DNA of 64,000 nucleotides from Alkalihalobacillus sp. AL-G (GTDB taxonomy: Bacteria; Bacillota; Bacilli; Bacillales; Fictibacillaceae), in contig NZ_CP094656.1 of the NCBI RefSeq assembly GCF_030643805.1, positions 3,658,001 through 3,722,000 on the forward strand, written 5' to 3'. A program made the position numbers and the translations under genes. Positions 54,850 to 63,382 of the stretch are shown here, piece by piece; position 1 is the first letter of the stretch; every line of letters begins with the position of its first letter. The notes below the pieces were generated by a model. The model did no database searches. It saw nothing but the letters and a program-made list of their open reading frames with translations, and was not told the DNA's origin.

Positions 54850-55160
54850 CGCCTGTTACGTTAATTACAATTTATGTAACGCTTTTTAAACGAATAGCGA
54901 GTATTATACGACCGTCTCTAGTTAAAATACAACCCAAAAATTATAAACCAAGGCAGCATTAGACTTCCCTTTCGCGTTACCCATTGTTTATCGCCACGAG
55001 CTTTGTCATCCTCGTTAGTTTGTTAGCCAATCCATGTCATAACTACCCCTGCCATATAAAATGTCATATCGCCAAATTCTCACACTTGTTCATTCCCTCC
55101 AAATATTAAAACGATACTCCAATGGTACAACCATCATGAGTTATGAATTTCAAACAAAAT
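54850..55160. repeat. ~300-bp noncoding repeat, copy A
   Basis: Copy of a sequence found also at 57723-58030 and 63692-64000. Shared blocks: CTTTTTAAACGAATAGCGA, TTATACGACCGTC, TTTATCGCCACGAGCTTTG, AAACGATACTCC. This copy is the most diverged and lacks the recombinase stub next to the other two. The only open frames in it are short and unsupported. The gap 54782-55400 otherwise shows nothing that I recognise. Confidence 0.75.
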
Positions 55161-55400
55161 ATCGTTTATGTTGTCCCAAACATAAATTTCTTTATTTCTT
55201 TTTTGTCAGTTGGCTTATGTATCGACTAATTTCAGCCCTTTACACCTACGAGCTTTGTTTTTCTCGTGTGCAAATATAAATCTAGTAGTAAGTTTGTTTA
55301 TTTAATTGTCACTGTAACTAATCTCGCACGCCTTCCTACCATCATGAGTTTTTGATTCAAATGTCAAATTTTATAAATGTAAAACTATAAAAGCAATAAA

Positions 55401-55433
55401 AAACCTTGAAAGGCGTGTAGCCAATCAAGGTTC
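55401..55433 (-). terminator. Cassette terminator hairpin, copy 1
   Basis: AACCTTGA ... TCAAGGTT stem with an inner GGC/GCC pair; the phrase AACCTTGAAAGGC...GCCAATCAAGGTT is the same in copies at 58083, 59488 and 61432. It follows the HEAT-like immunity gene. The minus strand runs into TTTTTATTGC. Confidence 0.75.
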
Positions 55434-55444
55434 TTTTGTTAAAG

Positions 55445-55957
55445 CTATATTTTTAAATTACTGATAACTTCTTCAATAAGCTCAAGCACTTCAGTATCTT
55501 CTTCTTGCTTTTGTGCATTTTTTATTAAATCTAAAGCCCTTTTATCATCAATTTCAGCTAATGCTACAATTGCCGCATACCTTACATCAGATGCCTTATC
55601 TGTAAGTAATTTTGCAAGGGGCTCAATTAGTTTTTTGTCAGGAAATGAAGAAGCTATTTGTGTGCTCCAATATTTTATACCATATTTCTCACTATTTAAC
55701 CCTTTTATTAAATGAGGTATTACTTGTTCCGGAGAATACTTTAATAGCACATCCTCTATAAGCTGATATATCCCAAACCCGCTGCCATTTCCAAATGAGT
55801 TTATAAATAATGGGATACAAATGAGATTAGGATTCCCTAAAAAATATTTTCGTACTTCATTAAATTTTTCGAGTATCTCAGAATTCGTTTCCAATACCCT
55901 ATCATCAGGGAGAGGTTGATTTTCCTTTAAAAAATCTACTGCCTCATTTAAATTCAT
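55445..55957 (-). CDS. HEAT-repeat-like immunity protein
   Basis: 170 residues, mostly amphipathic helices. Helical repeats are visible: EQVIPHLIKGLNSEKYGIKYWSTQIASSF, KLIEPLAKLLTDKASDVRYAAIVALAEI and DKRALDLIKNAQ. That is the HEAT/PBS-lyase pattern (xxLxPLxxLLxDxxxxVRxxAxxALxxI). It starts 2 bp after the toxin stop (TAAATG arrangement with AGGAGGT upstream), so it is coupled to the toxin at 55959-57353 and is its probable immunity protein. It may bind the toxin directly. HEAT proteins are known among immunity proteins of polymorphic toxins. Confidence 0.8.
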   Translation of the reverse strand: MNLNEAVDFLKENQPLPDDRVLETNSEILEKFNEVRKYFLGNPNLICIPLFINSFGNGSGFGIYQLIEDVLLKYSPEQVIPHLIKGLNSEKYGIKYWSTQIASSFPDKKLIEPLAKLLTDKASDVRYAAIVALAEIDDKRALDLIKNAQKQEEDTEVLELIEEVISNLKI

Positions 55958-55958
55958 T

Positions 55959-57353
55959 TTATTTATCGAAACCTCCTGTTGCTTTATTTTGTCTTATTAA
56001 TTCTTGTAGCTGTGTATTTATTGTAGATTTGTTATATCCATTCTGTTTAAGCAAATTCCTTAATTCAAAAATATCTGCTGCAAGATGTTCACGAGGACTA
56101 TTCAAATCTCGTTTAGAGCCAAAGGTTGCCGTCTGTTCATGAATATCTTTTCGAATGTTAATCGTTATCCCTTTACCATGCGTTGTTTGGCTCACAGCAT
56201 CTTGTACAACATGGTGAGGCGTATGAGTTTCATTCAATCCCGTCTTTTTATTACCGTATCGAGATTGATTATAAGTACCCACAAATAAATCCTCTCCAGG
56301 TTTTGCTAGTTCAGGTTTATTTTTAACCGTACCCCTAGAGGCAAAAGTTTGTAAGTAACCAGGTCCTCCTAATCTAAATTCATTAGTCCCCTTATTAGGC
56401 ATGCTATTTGCGGCCTTCGCAGCTTTGGCAGCTTTCATACCCTTTGAAAAATCTTTGACCTTGGTGATGAGCTTGGCCATTCCCTTGGCGGCTCCGGCTC
56501 CAGGTGCGATCATGCTCAAGACCGCTTGGGTTGCGAGGACCATATTTTTGCCGTATGCCCGTGCTTCCTTCTTCGTCGCCGACCCGCTTAATACCTTCCC
56601 TGTATTCTGGTACAGGTAAACAAACGAGTCGATGTACTGGCCTTTCAACGTATCCCCGACAACATGAAGCAGGTCTTGGATCGAGTAGGATCCGTTTGCG
56701 AGTCCCATCACCAGGTTGAACGTCTGCTGGATCGTCTGCTTCATGACCATCGGATTCAACAGCTTTACGTAATCGAAGATGTCGGATTTGATTTGGCCCC
56801 ATGCTCCGGCGAGCACCTGCTTATAAGCGCCGCTTCCCGTCAGGCTCTGCTTCCCGAGATGGTTGTCGATGTTCTCGCTCATCACCTGGGTTTTCGGTGC
56901 ATTCGCTTGCTTGTAGATCGTCTGGTAGGCATCCGGAAGATCGGCCGTCCGGCTGACGACCCGTGCATTTGGCGGTGGATCCTCTAACAGCTTATCCAGT
57001 TCCGCTTGATTCTTCTCGGCCAACATTTTGGCGGTGATCTTGGTATCCCATTCCTCAACGATTGTTTCTGAGAAGGTTTCCCTCGATGGCCCATCCTTAC
57101 TGAAGACATGGTCATTAATGTAATGCTTGATCGTATAATTGTACCGCCACGTATACTTTGTACTCCATTTGGAGGTTACGAGCAGATACCGGGTATGATC
57201 GACCACCTCTTTATCCTTTGAAACAATCGGTTCATCTTCGCTGATAAATTCCCATACATGGCTATCGAAGCTTGAACGTTCATTATTCAAGTAATGGGTG
57301 AACGTCCGGTCTTCACCACGCCGTACCCAGTCGGGAATCCCACTGACGTCCAT
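55959..57353 (-). CDS. Polymorphic toxin, cassette body plus HH-type putative nuclease tip
   Basis: 464 residues. The body (about 1-330) is nearly identical to that of the 61976-63322 toxin: MDVSGIPDWVRRGEDRTF, RYLLVTSKWSTKYTWRYNY, a Pro-rich DPPPNARVV, then GSYSIQDLLHVVGDTLKGQY and the Ala/Gly-rich VLSMIAPGAGAAKGMAKLI, ending GGPGYLQTFASRG. The tip (about 335-464) has ETHTPHHVVQDAVS, GITINIRKDIHEQTATF, and LNSPREHLAADIFEL. The His-His and later His suggest a metal nuclease of HNH type; not certain. No secretion signal in the frame. It reads in frame upstream of the ATG (GGIGWSEP) to a stop near 57402, so the body is probably itself shortened. Confidence 0.8.
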   Translation of the reverse strand: MDVSGIPDWVRRGEDRTFTHYLNNERSSFDSHVWEFISEDEPIVSKDKEVVDHTRYLLVTSKWSTKYTWRYNYTIKHYINDHVFSKDGPSRETFSETIVEEWDTKITAKMLAEKNQAELDKLLEDPPPNARVVSRTADLPDAYQTIYKQANAPKTQVMSENIDNHLGKQSLTGSGAYKQVLAGAWGQIKSDIFDYVKLLNPMVMKQTIQQTFNLVMGLANGSYSIQDLLHVVGDTLKGQYIDSFVYLYQNTGKVLSGSATKKEARAYGKNMVLATQAVLSMIAPGAGAAKGMAKLITKVKDFSKGMKAAKAAKAANSMPNKGTNEFRLGGPGYLQTFASRGTVKNKPELAKPGEDLFVGTYNQSRYGNKKTGLNETHTPHHVVQDAVSQTTHGKGITINIRKDIHEQTATFGSKRDLNSPREHLAADIFELRNLLKQNGYNKSTINTQLQELIRQNKATGGFDK

Positions 57354-57413
57354 CGGCTCACTCCAGCCGATGCCGCCTGCCTCACTACTGATGGTTCTCT
57401 CTTAAAAAATGGT

Positions 57414-57710
57414 TTAATCACAAGCCGTACACAAATCTGACCTCCATAATGGGCTTGTGTTCAGCACCACCACATTATCTATTTGGACAGACGAAAGGTG
57501 AGCCAACATCTCCTGTAAGCCCATCCTGTCTATTTCAAATGCTTACTCTTTCAATTTGGCACCACTTATTCCTTCATCTCTAAAAATATGTATCAAGTTA
57601 AAGCCTTGTTCTTCACAATATGCCTTGATTTCCTCTTCTTGATATTTCAAGCTATATCCATCTTTTGCTTGCCCTTGAGTCGAGACTCTTATATACCCAA
57701 CAACGTTCAA
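57414..57710 (-). pseudogene. Serine recombinase N-terminal stub, copy B
   Basis: Nearly identical to the stub at 63383-63679, but one change makes TAA in place of a Glu codon (K-L-K-E-stop-A-F-E-I). The start is a TTG at 57710. Motifs: MNVVGYIRVSTQGQAKDG with the catalytic Ser, IKAYCEEQGF, VVVLNTSPLWRSD. The C-terminal DNA-binding domain is missing. Not functional. Confidence 0.8.
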
Positions 57711-57722
57711 CTTTTCACCCTC

Positions 57723-58030
57723 CCGTTACATAAATTTTAATTTTCGTAACACTTTTTAAACGAATAGCGATTATTATACGACCGTCTCTAATAAAAACAC
57801 AACCCAAATTTATTAAACCAAAGCAGCATAAGGGCTCCCATTCACGTTTCCGACTGTTTATCGCCACGAGCTTTGTCAATCTCTTTAGTTTTTTGCCATT
57901 CTATGTCATAACTACCCCAGCTATGTAAAATGTCATCTCGCCTAATTCTCGTTATTGTTCAGTTCATCCAACTGTTAACACGATACTCCATGATGGTACT
58001 ATCATCATGAGCTCTCGATTCTCAAACAAA
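57723..58030. repeat. ~300-bp noncoding repeat, copy B
   Basis: Same blocks as copies A and C (see 54850 and 63692). Includes a hairpin-like CATGATG ... CATCATG near 57989-58009. It lies between the stub recombinase gene and the cassette terminator hairpin of the next unit. Confidence 0.8.
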
Positions 58031-58082
58031 TCATTTTCTTAGTGTCTCACTCAATTATCAGCTGTAAAATAAATTGAAGTGA

Positions 58083-58117
58083 AAAACCTTGAAAGGCATT
58101 TAGCCAATCAAGGTTTT
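58083..58117 (-). terminator. Cassette terminator hairpin, copy 2
   Basis: AAAACCTTGA ... TCAAGGTTTT with inner GGC/GCC; same arms as the other copies. It follows the SUKH-type immunity gene by 10 bp; the minus-strand flank is TTTTTC. Confidence 0.78.
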
Positions 58118-58127
58118 AAGAATGTTT

Positions 58128-58577
58128 TTAAAAATATTTTTCTGTCATTCTTTTCTTTAAAAATTCAATAAAATCATCTGCATATTTTTTATTATCATTC
58201 AAAGAATAGATTGGTAATTCATTTTCATCTTTTCTTTTAGATAGATCAAAATAAAAAACATCATCATTTGCTTCACAAATTACAACTTTTTCGTTACTGT
58301 AATTTTTATTTTTCATGTTTAATTCATAATTATACACTATATCTCCACCGACAACAGTATCAAAATCTTGTTCATAAATACTAAATATCTCTTCACCATA
58401 GATTTCTCCACCACCATAGTTTCTTAACCACCATTTGTAAGAATTAGGAAGTCTAAAACCTAGTCGCTCTTCAGCTTTTATTATCCATTCTTCAGAAATC
58501 CCCTCTCCATAATCTGCGAATTCAACCGAATCCTCAGCTTCAGCAATTAGCTTTTGTATCTCATCATACTTATTCAT
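58128..58577 (-). CDS. SMI1/KNR4 (SUKH) family immunity protein
   Basis: 149 residues. The SUKH core is visible: ISEEWIIKAEERLGFRLPNSYKWWLRNYGGGEI with the LGFRLPxSYKxWLxxYGGG pattern, then a middle strand-rich part with VVICEANDDVFYFDL, and a C-terminal ADDFIEFLKKR. SUKH proteins are one of the commonest immunity families for nuclease toxins in bacteria. It lies 14 bp after the LHH toxin stop (58592). It probably neutralises that toxin. Confidence 0.9.
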   Translation of the reverse strand: MNKYDEIQKLIAEAEDSVEFADYGEGISEEWIIKAEERLGFRLPNSYKWWLRNYGGGEIYGEEIFSIYEQDFDTVVGGDIVYNYELNMKNKNYSNEKVVICEANDDVFYFDLSKRKDENELPIYSLNDNKKYADDFIEFLKKRMTEKYF

Positions 58578-58591
58578 TTTATCCCTCTTTC

Positions 58592-59343
58592 TTATTGCAT
58601 AAAATCATTAGATCTATTAATCCAATATCCTTTTTTCCAAGCATCAAATTCTGCCCTATTTATCCCAGATGGTAATCCCCCAGTATTAATATGAAGTATA
58701 GAGTAATATTTTTGATGAAAAGACTGACCAACTTCAGTAATAGATCCCGACTGGGTCTGGGTTAAATGATGTAGATTTATTGATTTACCATCATATCCTA
58801 TTGGAGCTCTCCCAGATGCCATTCTTTCAGCATTTGTGCCAGTAACCGTTTTTCCCTTTACCTTCCAAGAACTTATCGTATTAGGGTCAAATAAGTCATT
58901 TCTAGGATACACCTTATTACCATTAAATTCTATAACGTTATCCCAATACTTGTTAACTGACTTAGCAGTTTCACCCGTACCCTTAGAGGCAAAAGTTTGT
59001 AAGTAACCAGGTCCTCCTAATCTAAATTCATTAGTCCCCTTACTCGGCCTGCTATTTGCGGCCTTCGGAGCTCTGGCAGCTTTCATACCCTTTGAAAAAT
59101 CTTTGACCTTGGTGATGAGCTTGGCCATTCCCTTGGCGGCTCCGGCTCCAGGTGCGATCATGCTCAAGACCGCTTGGGTTGCTAGCACCATATTTTTGCC
59201 GTATGCCCGTGCTTCCTTCTTCGTCGCGGACCCGCTTAAGACCTTCCCCGTATTCTGGTACAGGTAAACAAACGAGTCGATGTACTGGCCTTTCAACGTA
59301 TCCCCGACCACATGAAGCAGGTCTTGGATCGAGTAGGATCCGT
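58592..59343 (-). pseudogene. 5'-truncated polymorphic toxin with LHH nuclease tip
   Basis: The open frame starts inside the body (MVGDTLKGQYIDSFVYLY, 240 residues if ATG-like 59311 is used); homology to the full body runs up to 59343, where it breaks into a recombinase fragment on the opposite strand. The body then continues as in the other copies (APGAGAAKGMAKLI, GGPGYLQTFASKGTG). The tip has WDNVIEFNGNKVYPRNDLF, SINLHHLTQTQSGSITEV and SFHQKYYSILH. The LHHLTQ motif is that of LHH nucleases of the HNH/EndoVII superfamily. The missing N-terminal body makes delivery unlikely; the tip and immunity gene are intact. Confidence 0.8.
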
Positions 59344-59487
59344 AGAAGAAGCACTAGAAATTGATAGGATGAGGTTACAGGAGATGTTAGCTCATCTTTC
59401 GTCTACACAAATAGAGTATGTGGTTGTTTTTAAACACAAGTTGATTTTGGCGTTCAGATATTGTGAAGGTGCTGATTCAACCAATAT
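59344..59487 (+). pseudogene. Inverted serine recombinase remnant
   Basis: Plus strand EEALEIDRMRLQEMLAHLSSTQIEYVVVF corresponds to the C-terminal part of the stub motif EEAFEIDRMGLQEML...VVVLN. After a frameshift and a stop the following frame reads LNTS-x-FWRSDIVKVLI, as in intact recombinases. It is the reverse of the orientation of the other stubs and fuses at 59343 to the truncated toxin body. Confidence 0.6.
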
Positions 59488-59523
59488 AAAAACCTTGAAA
59501 GGCTTAAAGCCAATCAAGGTTTA
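59488..59523 (-). terminator. Cassette terminator hairpin, copy 3
   Basis: AAAACCTTGA ... TCAAGGTTT with inner GGC/GCC. Identical arms to the other three. It follows the immunity gene at 59533. Confidence 0.75.
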
Positions 59524-59532
59524 TACTTAATA

Positions 59533-59952
59533 CTATTCATGTAAAGACTTGAACTGACAAGCAAGTGATACAATTTCATTATCAAGGTTAGGAAACGCAA
59601 TAATACTATCCAATACATTTATAAAATATGGTTTTCTATCCCCTTGAGAACCATTGATAACTCTATTTAACATCCAAACAGTATGTTGGGTAGGTTGCCT
59701 TTTAATTGATTCAACAAGTTTTTCTTCATATCCATTTTTATAAAACTTTTCAACAAAATGCACAAATGGTCCTGGTCTACCAAAATTTATATCTGGATTT
59801 CTTTCCATCAACTTAAAAATGGGTTGAATAGCTTCAAAAGCATCTTCCCTTTCTTCTATTTCTTCCACAATATCGTAAGTAACATCAATAAAATCTTCAT
59901 TCATAATTGATTTTTCTAACTTCATCAGTAATTGATCTAATTCATTTTGCAT
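59533..59952 (-). CDS. Immunity-type protein of the orphan toxin tip
   Basis: 139 residues, acidic and mostly helical. Features: EEIEEREDAFEAIQPIF, the phrase FGRPGPFVHFVEKFYKNGYEEKLVESIKRQPTQHTVWMLNRVINGS. The pattern GxPGPxVHFxE and PTxxTVWMLNRxxN is shared with small proteins of toxin loci that I have seen but cannot name. It stands next to the orphan tip (59969-60364) and probably protects against it. Start ATG follows an AGGGAATGAT-like weak site. Confidence 0.7.
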   Translation of the reverse strand: MQNELDQLLMKLEKSIMNEDFIDVTYDIVEEIEEREDAFEAIQPIFKLMERNPDINFGRPGPFVHFVEKFYKNGYEEKLVESIKRQPTQHTVWMLNRVINGSQGDRKPYFINVLDSIIAFPNLDNEIVSLACQFKSLHE

Positions 59953-59968
59953 CTTATCATTCCCTATT

Positions 59969-60364
59969 TTAAAGCATATGATTTAACGCTTTATTTGTAA
60001 TATCGTTTACAATATCTTCTGAAATACCAGCATCTCGCAAAATTTTAGAATTACTCATAATATTATCTAATGGGAATTGATTGGCAGCGTCAATACCTCT
60101 TTGGGCCTTATTTATAAGTTTGTGTTGTTCTCGCTCTAATGCTATTACTGGATTGTTCTTCGATGCTTCAGTAGATAGTCTATTAGTAGCAAGACCATTT
60201 GCCTTCAGATTTGCGTGTTGCCAAACTTCATGTCCTTCTAAATTATCCCCGACAACTGACCTATCAACAAAATCCTTATAAGTAGTAACTTCGTTTTGTT
60301 TAATAGCTTGCTTGGTAGCTGCTTTACCCGTACCCTCAGGACGTAAATTAATTCCAATATTATC
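59969..60364 (-). pseudogene. Orphan toxin tip without body
   Basis: Open minus-strand frame from after TAA 60367-60365 to TAA 59969, about 131 codons, with no start codon at its 5' end. It begins NIGINLRPEGTGKAATKQ, where EGTG matches the body/tip junction KGTG of the LHH cassette, and continues with GHEVWQHANLKANGLATNRLS, IALEREQHKLINKAQRG and IVNDITNKALNHML. The conserved-looking His residues (GHEVWQH, EQH) suggest a metal site, but I cannot name the family. The body is absent, so it is a silent tip. Confidence 0.55.
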
Positions 60365-60365
60365 T

Positions 60366-60660
60366 TATACTACGCTTCAAGATTCATTTTTTCATAATCA
60401 GTTAAGTGAATATCAAATGCACCCATTAATCGTTGCATATCATTATCAATGACGGTTCAGTGAAAGAGAAAAGGAAATTAGTCCCCGCCATCCCACAAAA
60501 ATAGGTGTACAAGAAAATTAAATGTGTCACAGAGACTAAAGTATCCGTTAGGGTAATAGTAAAGATGTTTCTTATTCTTAAACAAAAGAGGTCTGCTGTA
60601 ATAGTTGCAAAGGTTTTTTTCTTGGACAACCTTCTCGACATAGTAAACGGATTTACTCAA
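60366..60660 (-). pseudogene. Remnant of another immunity-type gene
   Basis: Minus-strand frames give KHLYYYPNGYFSLCDTFNFL, then after a shift MQRLMGAFDIHLTDYEKMNLEA and TAG. The two parts read like one small protein interrupted by a frameshift. It sits upstream of the orphan tip. Family not recognised; low confidence. Confidence 0.35.
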
Positions 60661-60697
60661 AAATAGTCGCCAACATTTTTTTACGTAGGCAAAATAT

Positions 60698-60916
60698 TTT
60701 CATAGGCACGGAGAAAGAGAAGGTAATATATTGTTAGTTGAAAATGATGGTAACCGGTGATATTGGAGCTATTCTAAGAAAAAAAGTTGGGGGAAATAGG
60801 TTATACAATTGTAAGTATTAATTATGCGTACAAAGTAATTTATACATGGTTATATTGGTATTACTAAGGTTACAGTTAATAGGGGTTGGGTAATTCGTCT
60901 GTTCGGTACTGGGTAA
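60698..60916 (+). pseudogene. Degenerate short gene, copy 1
   Basis: Plus strand FHRHGEREGNILLVENDGNR, interrupted by stops, ending near NRGWVIRLFGTG and TAA. It parallels the sequence at 61177-61413 (GEREG / GESEG, then ENDG / DENG). Two ancient copies of one unknown short gene. Confidence 0.3.
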
Positions 60917-60939
60917 CACACCATCAAAAAATCTCGGAT

Positions 60940-61173
60940 TCAATCGGGCCAGAAAGTATTTGAATTTCCATTTGTGTAGTTCGAATGCATCAGCAGGCAA
61001 TTCATCTCGACAGCGCTTTGCGATATTATCTTTTTCGCATAAACCCAATCTGGAATCTCCGTAAAACCACCAGTGCTATTATAGCTATCAACATTAGAAA
61101 TAGTATGCAAAGTGTTAGACATCGACATCCAGGAGTTAATCGAGGTGGAGTAGCCTCTTGCCATCGTAATCAT
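60940..61173 (-). pseudogene. Open fragment in the degenerate stretch
   Basis: Minus-strand open frame of 77 codons with MSNTLHTISNVDSYNSTGG, FTEIPDWVYAKKI and HSNYTNGNSNTFWPD. No ribosome site and no family recognised. It may be a piece of an old toxin or immunity gene. The stretch 60365-61481 has only such pieces. Confidence 0.25.
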
Positions 61174-61176
61174 TCT

Positions 61177-61413
61177 ATGTACGTAAAAGTTTTGAAAAAA
61201 TTTAAAGGGCAGGGAGAAAGCGAAGGTAAAGTATTTGAGGATGAGAATGGTAGTATCTGTTGATTTTTAGGTTATTTACACGATTTGAAATTCATTAAAT
61301 AGGGTGTACGTTTTAAAGGTGTTGTACGTACTAAAGAATTTGATAAAACATCATATAGGGGTAATAAGGGTTATCTCTATTCAGATAATAATATTAGCTT
61401 TATTCGGTACTAG
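61177..61413 (+). pseudogene. Degenerate short gene, copy 2
   Basis: MYVKVLKKFKGQGESEGKVF, DENGS, TGA, then FLGYLHDLKFIK, TAG, then GVRFKGVVRTKEFDKTSYRG and SDNNISFIRY, TAG 61411-61413. One frame with two internal stops, about 78 codons. Function unknown. Confidence 0.4.
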
Positions 61414-61431
61414 GTAGCCCCACCCAAAAAG

Positions 61432-61464
61432 AAAACCTTGAAAGGCATATAGCCAATCAAGGTT
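61432..61464 (-). terminator. Cassette terminator hairpin, copy 4
   Basis: AAAACCTTGA ... TCAAGGTT with inner GGC/GCC, followed on the minus strand by TTTTC. Arms match the other copies. It follows the immunity gene at 61482. Confidence 0.75.
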
Positions 61465-61481
61465 CTCATATGTTTCAATTT

Positions 61482-61979
61482 TCATGATAGTCCCCAAACA
61501 CTAAACTCATAATAATATTCCGTTCGTTCTATACACAATCCAAAATAAAAATCTTCTGCAACTAGTATAAAATCTCCATAACCCACTGAAAACTTTGTTA
61601 ACTCAAGAACTTTATCTAAGTTACTAAATACTTCATTAACATTAATCAACACTGCTTCTATTTCATTTTCTCTAAAAAACAATAGTCTTCCTTTATTTCG
61701 GGTTACTTCGATATTATCAAAAGTCTCATTTAACAATTGTATTGATTTTTGAATATTATCTTTATAGTCATTTCCTTGCAATTGAATCTTATTTTTCTTT
61801 GTGTTTAGTAATGAAAATACTTTCTTACAAAATAAATCGTTATCTTCAATATCTAAAAAAGGATCCTCTGTAAGATTCATGAAGTTTAATCCTTTGATTA
61901 AATTCTTCCTTCTACTTTTCCTTTTTAACAACTCCATCTTTTTTATTCTCTCATCACTCAAATTAATCACCTTCCTCAT
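61482..61979 (-). CDS. Immunity-type protein of the HNH/EndoVII toxin
   Basis: 165 residues, with a basic N-terminal segment (MRKVINLSDERIKKMELLKRKSRRKNLIKG) and a C-terminal strand-rich domain ending FILVAEDFYFGLCIERTEYYYEF. The start overlaps the toxin stop by 4 bp, so translation is coupled. It has no family that I can name. The tight coupling and position make it the immunity protein of the toxin at 61976-63322. Confidence 0.75.
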   Translation of the reverse strand: MRKVINLSDERIKKMELLKRKSRRKNLIKGLNFMNLTEDPFLDIEDNDLFCKKVFSLLNTKKNKIQLQGNDYKDNIQKSIQLLNETFDNIEVTRNKGRLLFFRENEIEAVLINVNEVFSNLDKVLELTKFSVGYGDFILVAEDFYFGLCIERTEYYYEFSVWGLS

Positions 61980-63322
61980 GGTCGCCCCTTCTTTTTATAA
62001 CCAACAAAATCTTCTGGTGAATGTCCAGGATACTGATTATATCTTCCTTTTTCTAATGGGCTTCCCTTTAAATCGTCAGCACCATGAAAATGAGGACCTC
62101 TTCCAAATTTATCTTCTCTGTGCTCTATTATATATTTTTTCTTACCATCTACTTCAAATTCATATACTCTTCTATTCTCACTTGTCCGATCATAAACATC
62201 AACAGGTTTTTTGTGCTGAGTAGAGTTAGGTATTCCCGCCCTTCTCTTTGCATCCCTAAATGCTCCATTTTTTGTTAGTACCTTGTCAATTTCATCCGTA
62301 CCCTTAGAGGCAAAAGTTTGTAAGTAACCAGGTCCTCCTAATCTAAATTCATTAGTCCCCTTATTAGGCATGCTATTTGCGGCCTTCGCAGCTTTGGCAG
62401 CTTTCATACCCTTTGAAAAATGTTTGACCTTGGTGATGAGCTTGGCCATTCCCTTGGCGGCTCCGGCTCCAGGTGCGATCATGCTCAACACCGCTTGGGT
62501 TGCGAGGACCATATTTTTGCCGTATGCCCGTGCTTCCTTCTTCGTCGCCGACCCGCTTAATACCTTCCCTGTATTCTGGTACAGGTAAACAAACGAGTCG
62601 ATGTACTGGCCTTTCAACGTATCCCCGACAACATGAAGCAGGTCTTGGATCGAGTAGGATCCGTTTGCGAGTCCCATCACCAGGTTGAACGTCTGCTGGA
62701 TCGTCTGCTTCATGACCATCGGATTCAACAGCTTTACGTAATCGAAGATGTCGGATTTGATTTGGCCCCATGCGCCAGCAAGCACCTGCTTATAGACGCC
62801 GCTTCCCGTCAGACTTTGCTTCCCGAGATGGTTGTCAATGTTCTCGCTCAGAACTTGCGTTTTCGGGGCATTCACTTGCTTATAGATCGCCTGATACGCA
62901 TCCGGAAGATCAACGGTCCGGCTGACGACCCGTGCATTCGGCGGTGGATCTTCGGTCGCCGCATCCAGTTCCGCCTGACTCATCTCGGCCAGCTGTTTGG
63001 CCGTAATTTTGGTATCCCATTCCTCAACGATCGTTTCTGAGAAGGTTTCCCTCGATGGCCCCTCCTTACTGAAGACATGGTCATTAATGTAATGCTTGAT
63101 CGTATAATTGTACCGCCACGTATACTTTGTACTCCGTTTAGAAGTTACCAGCAGATACCGGGTATGATCGACCACCTCTTTATCCTTTGAAACGATCGGT
63201 TCATCTTCGCTGATAAATTCCCATACATGGCTATCGAAGCTTGAACGTTCATTATTCAAGTAATGGGTGAACGTCCGGTCTTCACCACGCCGTACCCAGT
63301 CCGGAATCCCACTGACGTCCAT
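61976..63322 (-). CDS. Polymorphic toxin, cassette body plus HNH/EndoVII-type nuclease tip
   Basis: 448 residues. Body (about 1-330) as in the 55959-57353 toxin, with a few residue changes. The tip (about 335-448) begins TDEIDKVLTKNGAFRDAKRRAGIPNSTQ and has EFEVDGKKKYIIEHREDKFGRGPHFHGAD. The pattern NxAFRxAKRxAGIPxS, then IxxHxxxxF, then PHFHxxD is that of the HNH/endonuclease VII-fold toxins in polymorphic systems. It probably cuts DNA in a competitor cell. No secretion signal; the body upstream reads in frame to a stop near 63371, so the gene is likely a displaced partial copy, or translated from its own ATG with GGAGTG upstream. Confidence 0.85.
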   Translation of the reverse strand: MDVSGIPDWVRRGEDRTFTHYLNNERSSFDSHVWEFISEDEPIVSKDKEVVDHTRYLLVTSKRSTKYTWRYNYTIKHYINDHVFSKEGPSRETFSETIVEEWDTKITAKQLAEMSQAELDAATEDPPPNARVVSRTVDLPDAYQAIYKQVNAPKTQVLSENIDNHLGKQSLTGSGVYKQVLAGAWGQIKSDIFDYVKLLNPMVMKQTIQQTFNLVMGLANGSYSIQDLLHVVGDTLKGQYIDSFVYLYQNTGKVLSGSATKKEARAYGKNMVLATQAVLSMIAPGAGAAKGMAKLITKVKHFSKGMKAAKAAKAANSMPNKGTNEFRLGGPGYLQTFASKGTDEIDKVLTKNGAFRDAKRRAGIPNSTQHKKPVDVYDRTSENRRVYEFEVDGKKKYIIEHREDKFGRGPHFHGADDLKGSPLEKGRYNQYPGHSPEDFVGYKKKGRP

Positions 63323-63382
63323 CGGCTCACTCCAGCCGATGCCGCCTGCCTCACTACTGATGGTTCTCTCTTAAAAAATGGT

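Noticed and set aside
60081-60281. Plus-strand frame over the orphan toxin tip
   Set aside because: It is the shadow of the minus-strand tip, with no ribosome site and no protein-like motif.
55401-61464. CRISPR array from the repeated hairpin
   Set aside because: The copies are separated by kilobases of genes, vary in flank and act as terminators, so they do not form a CRISPR array.
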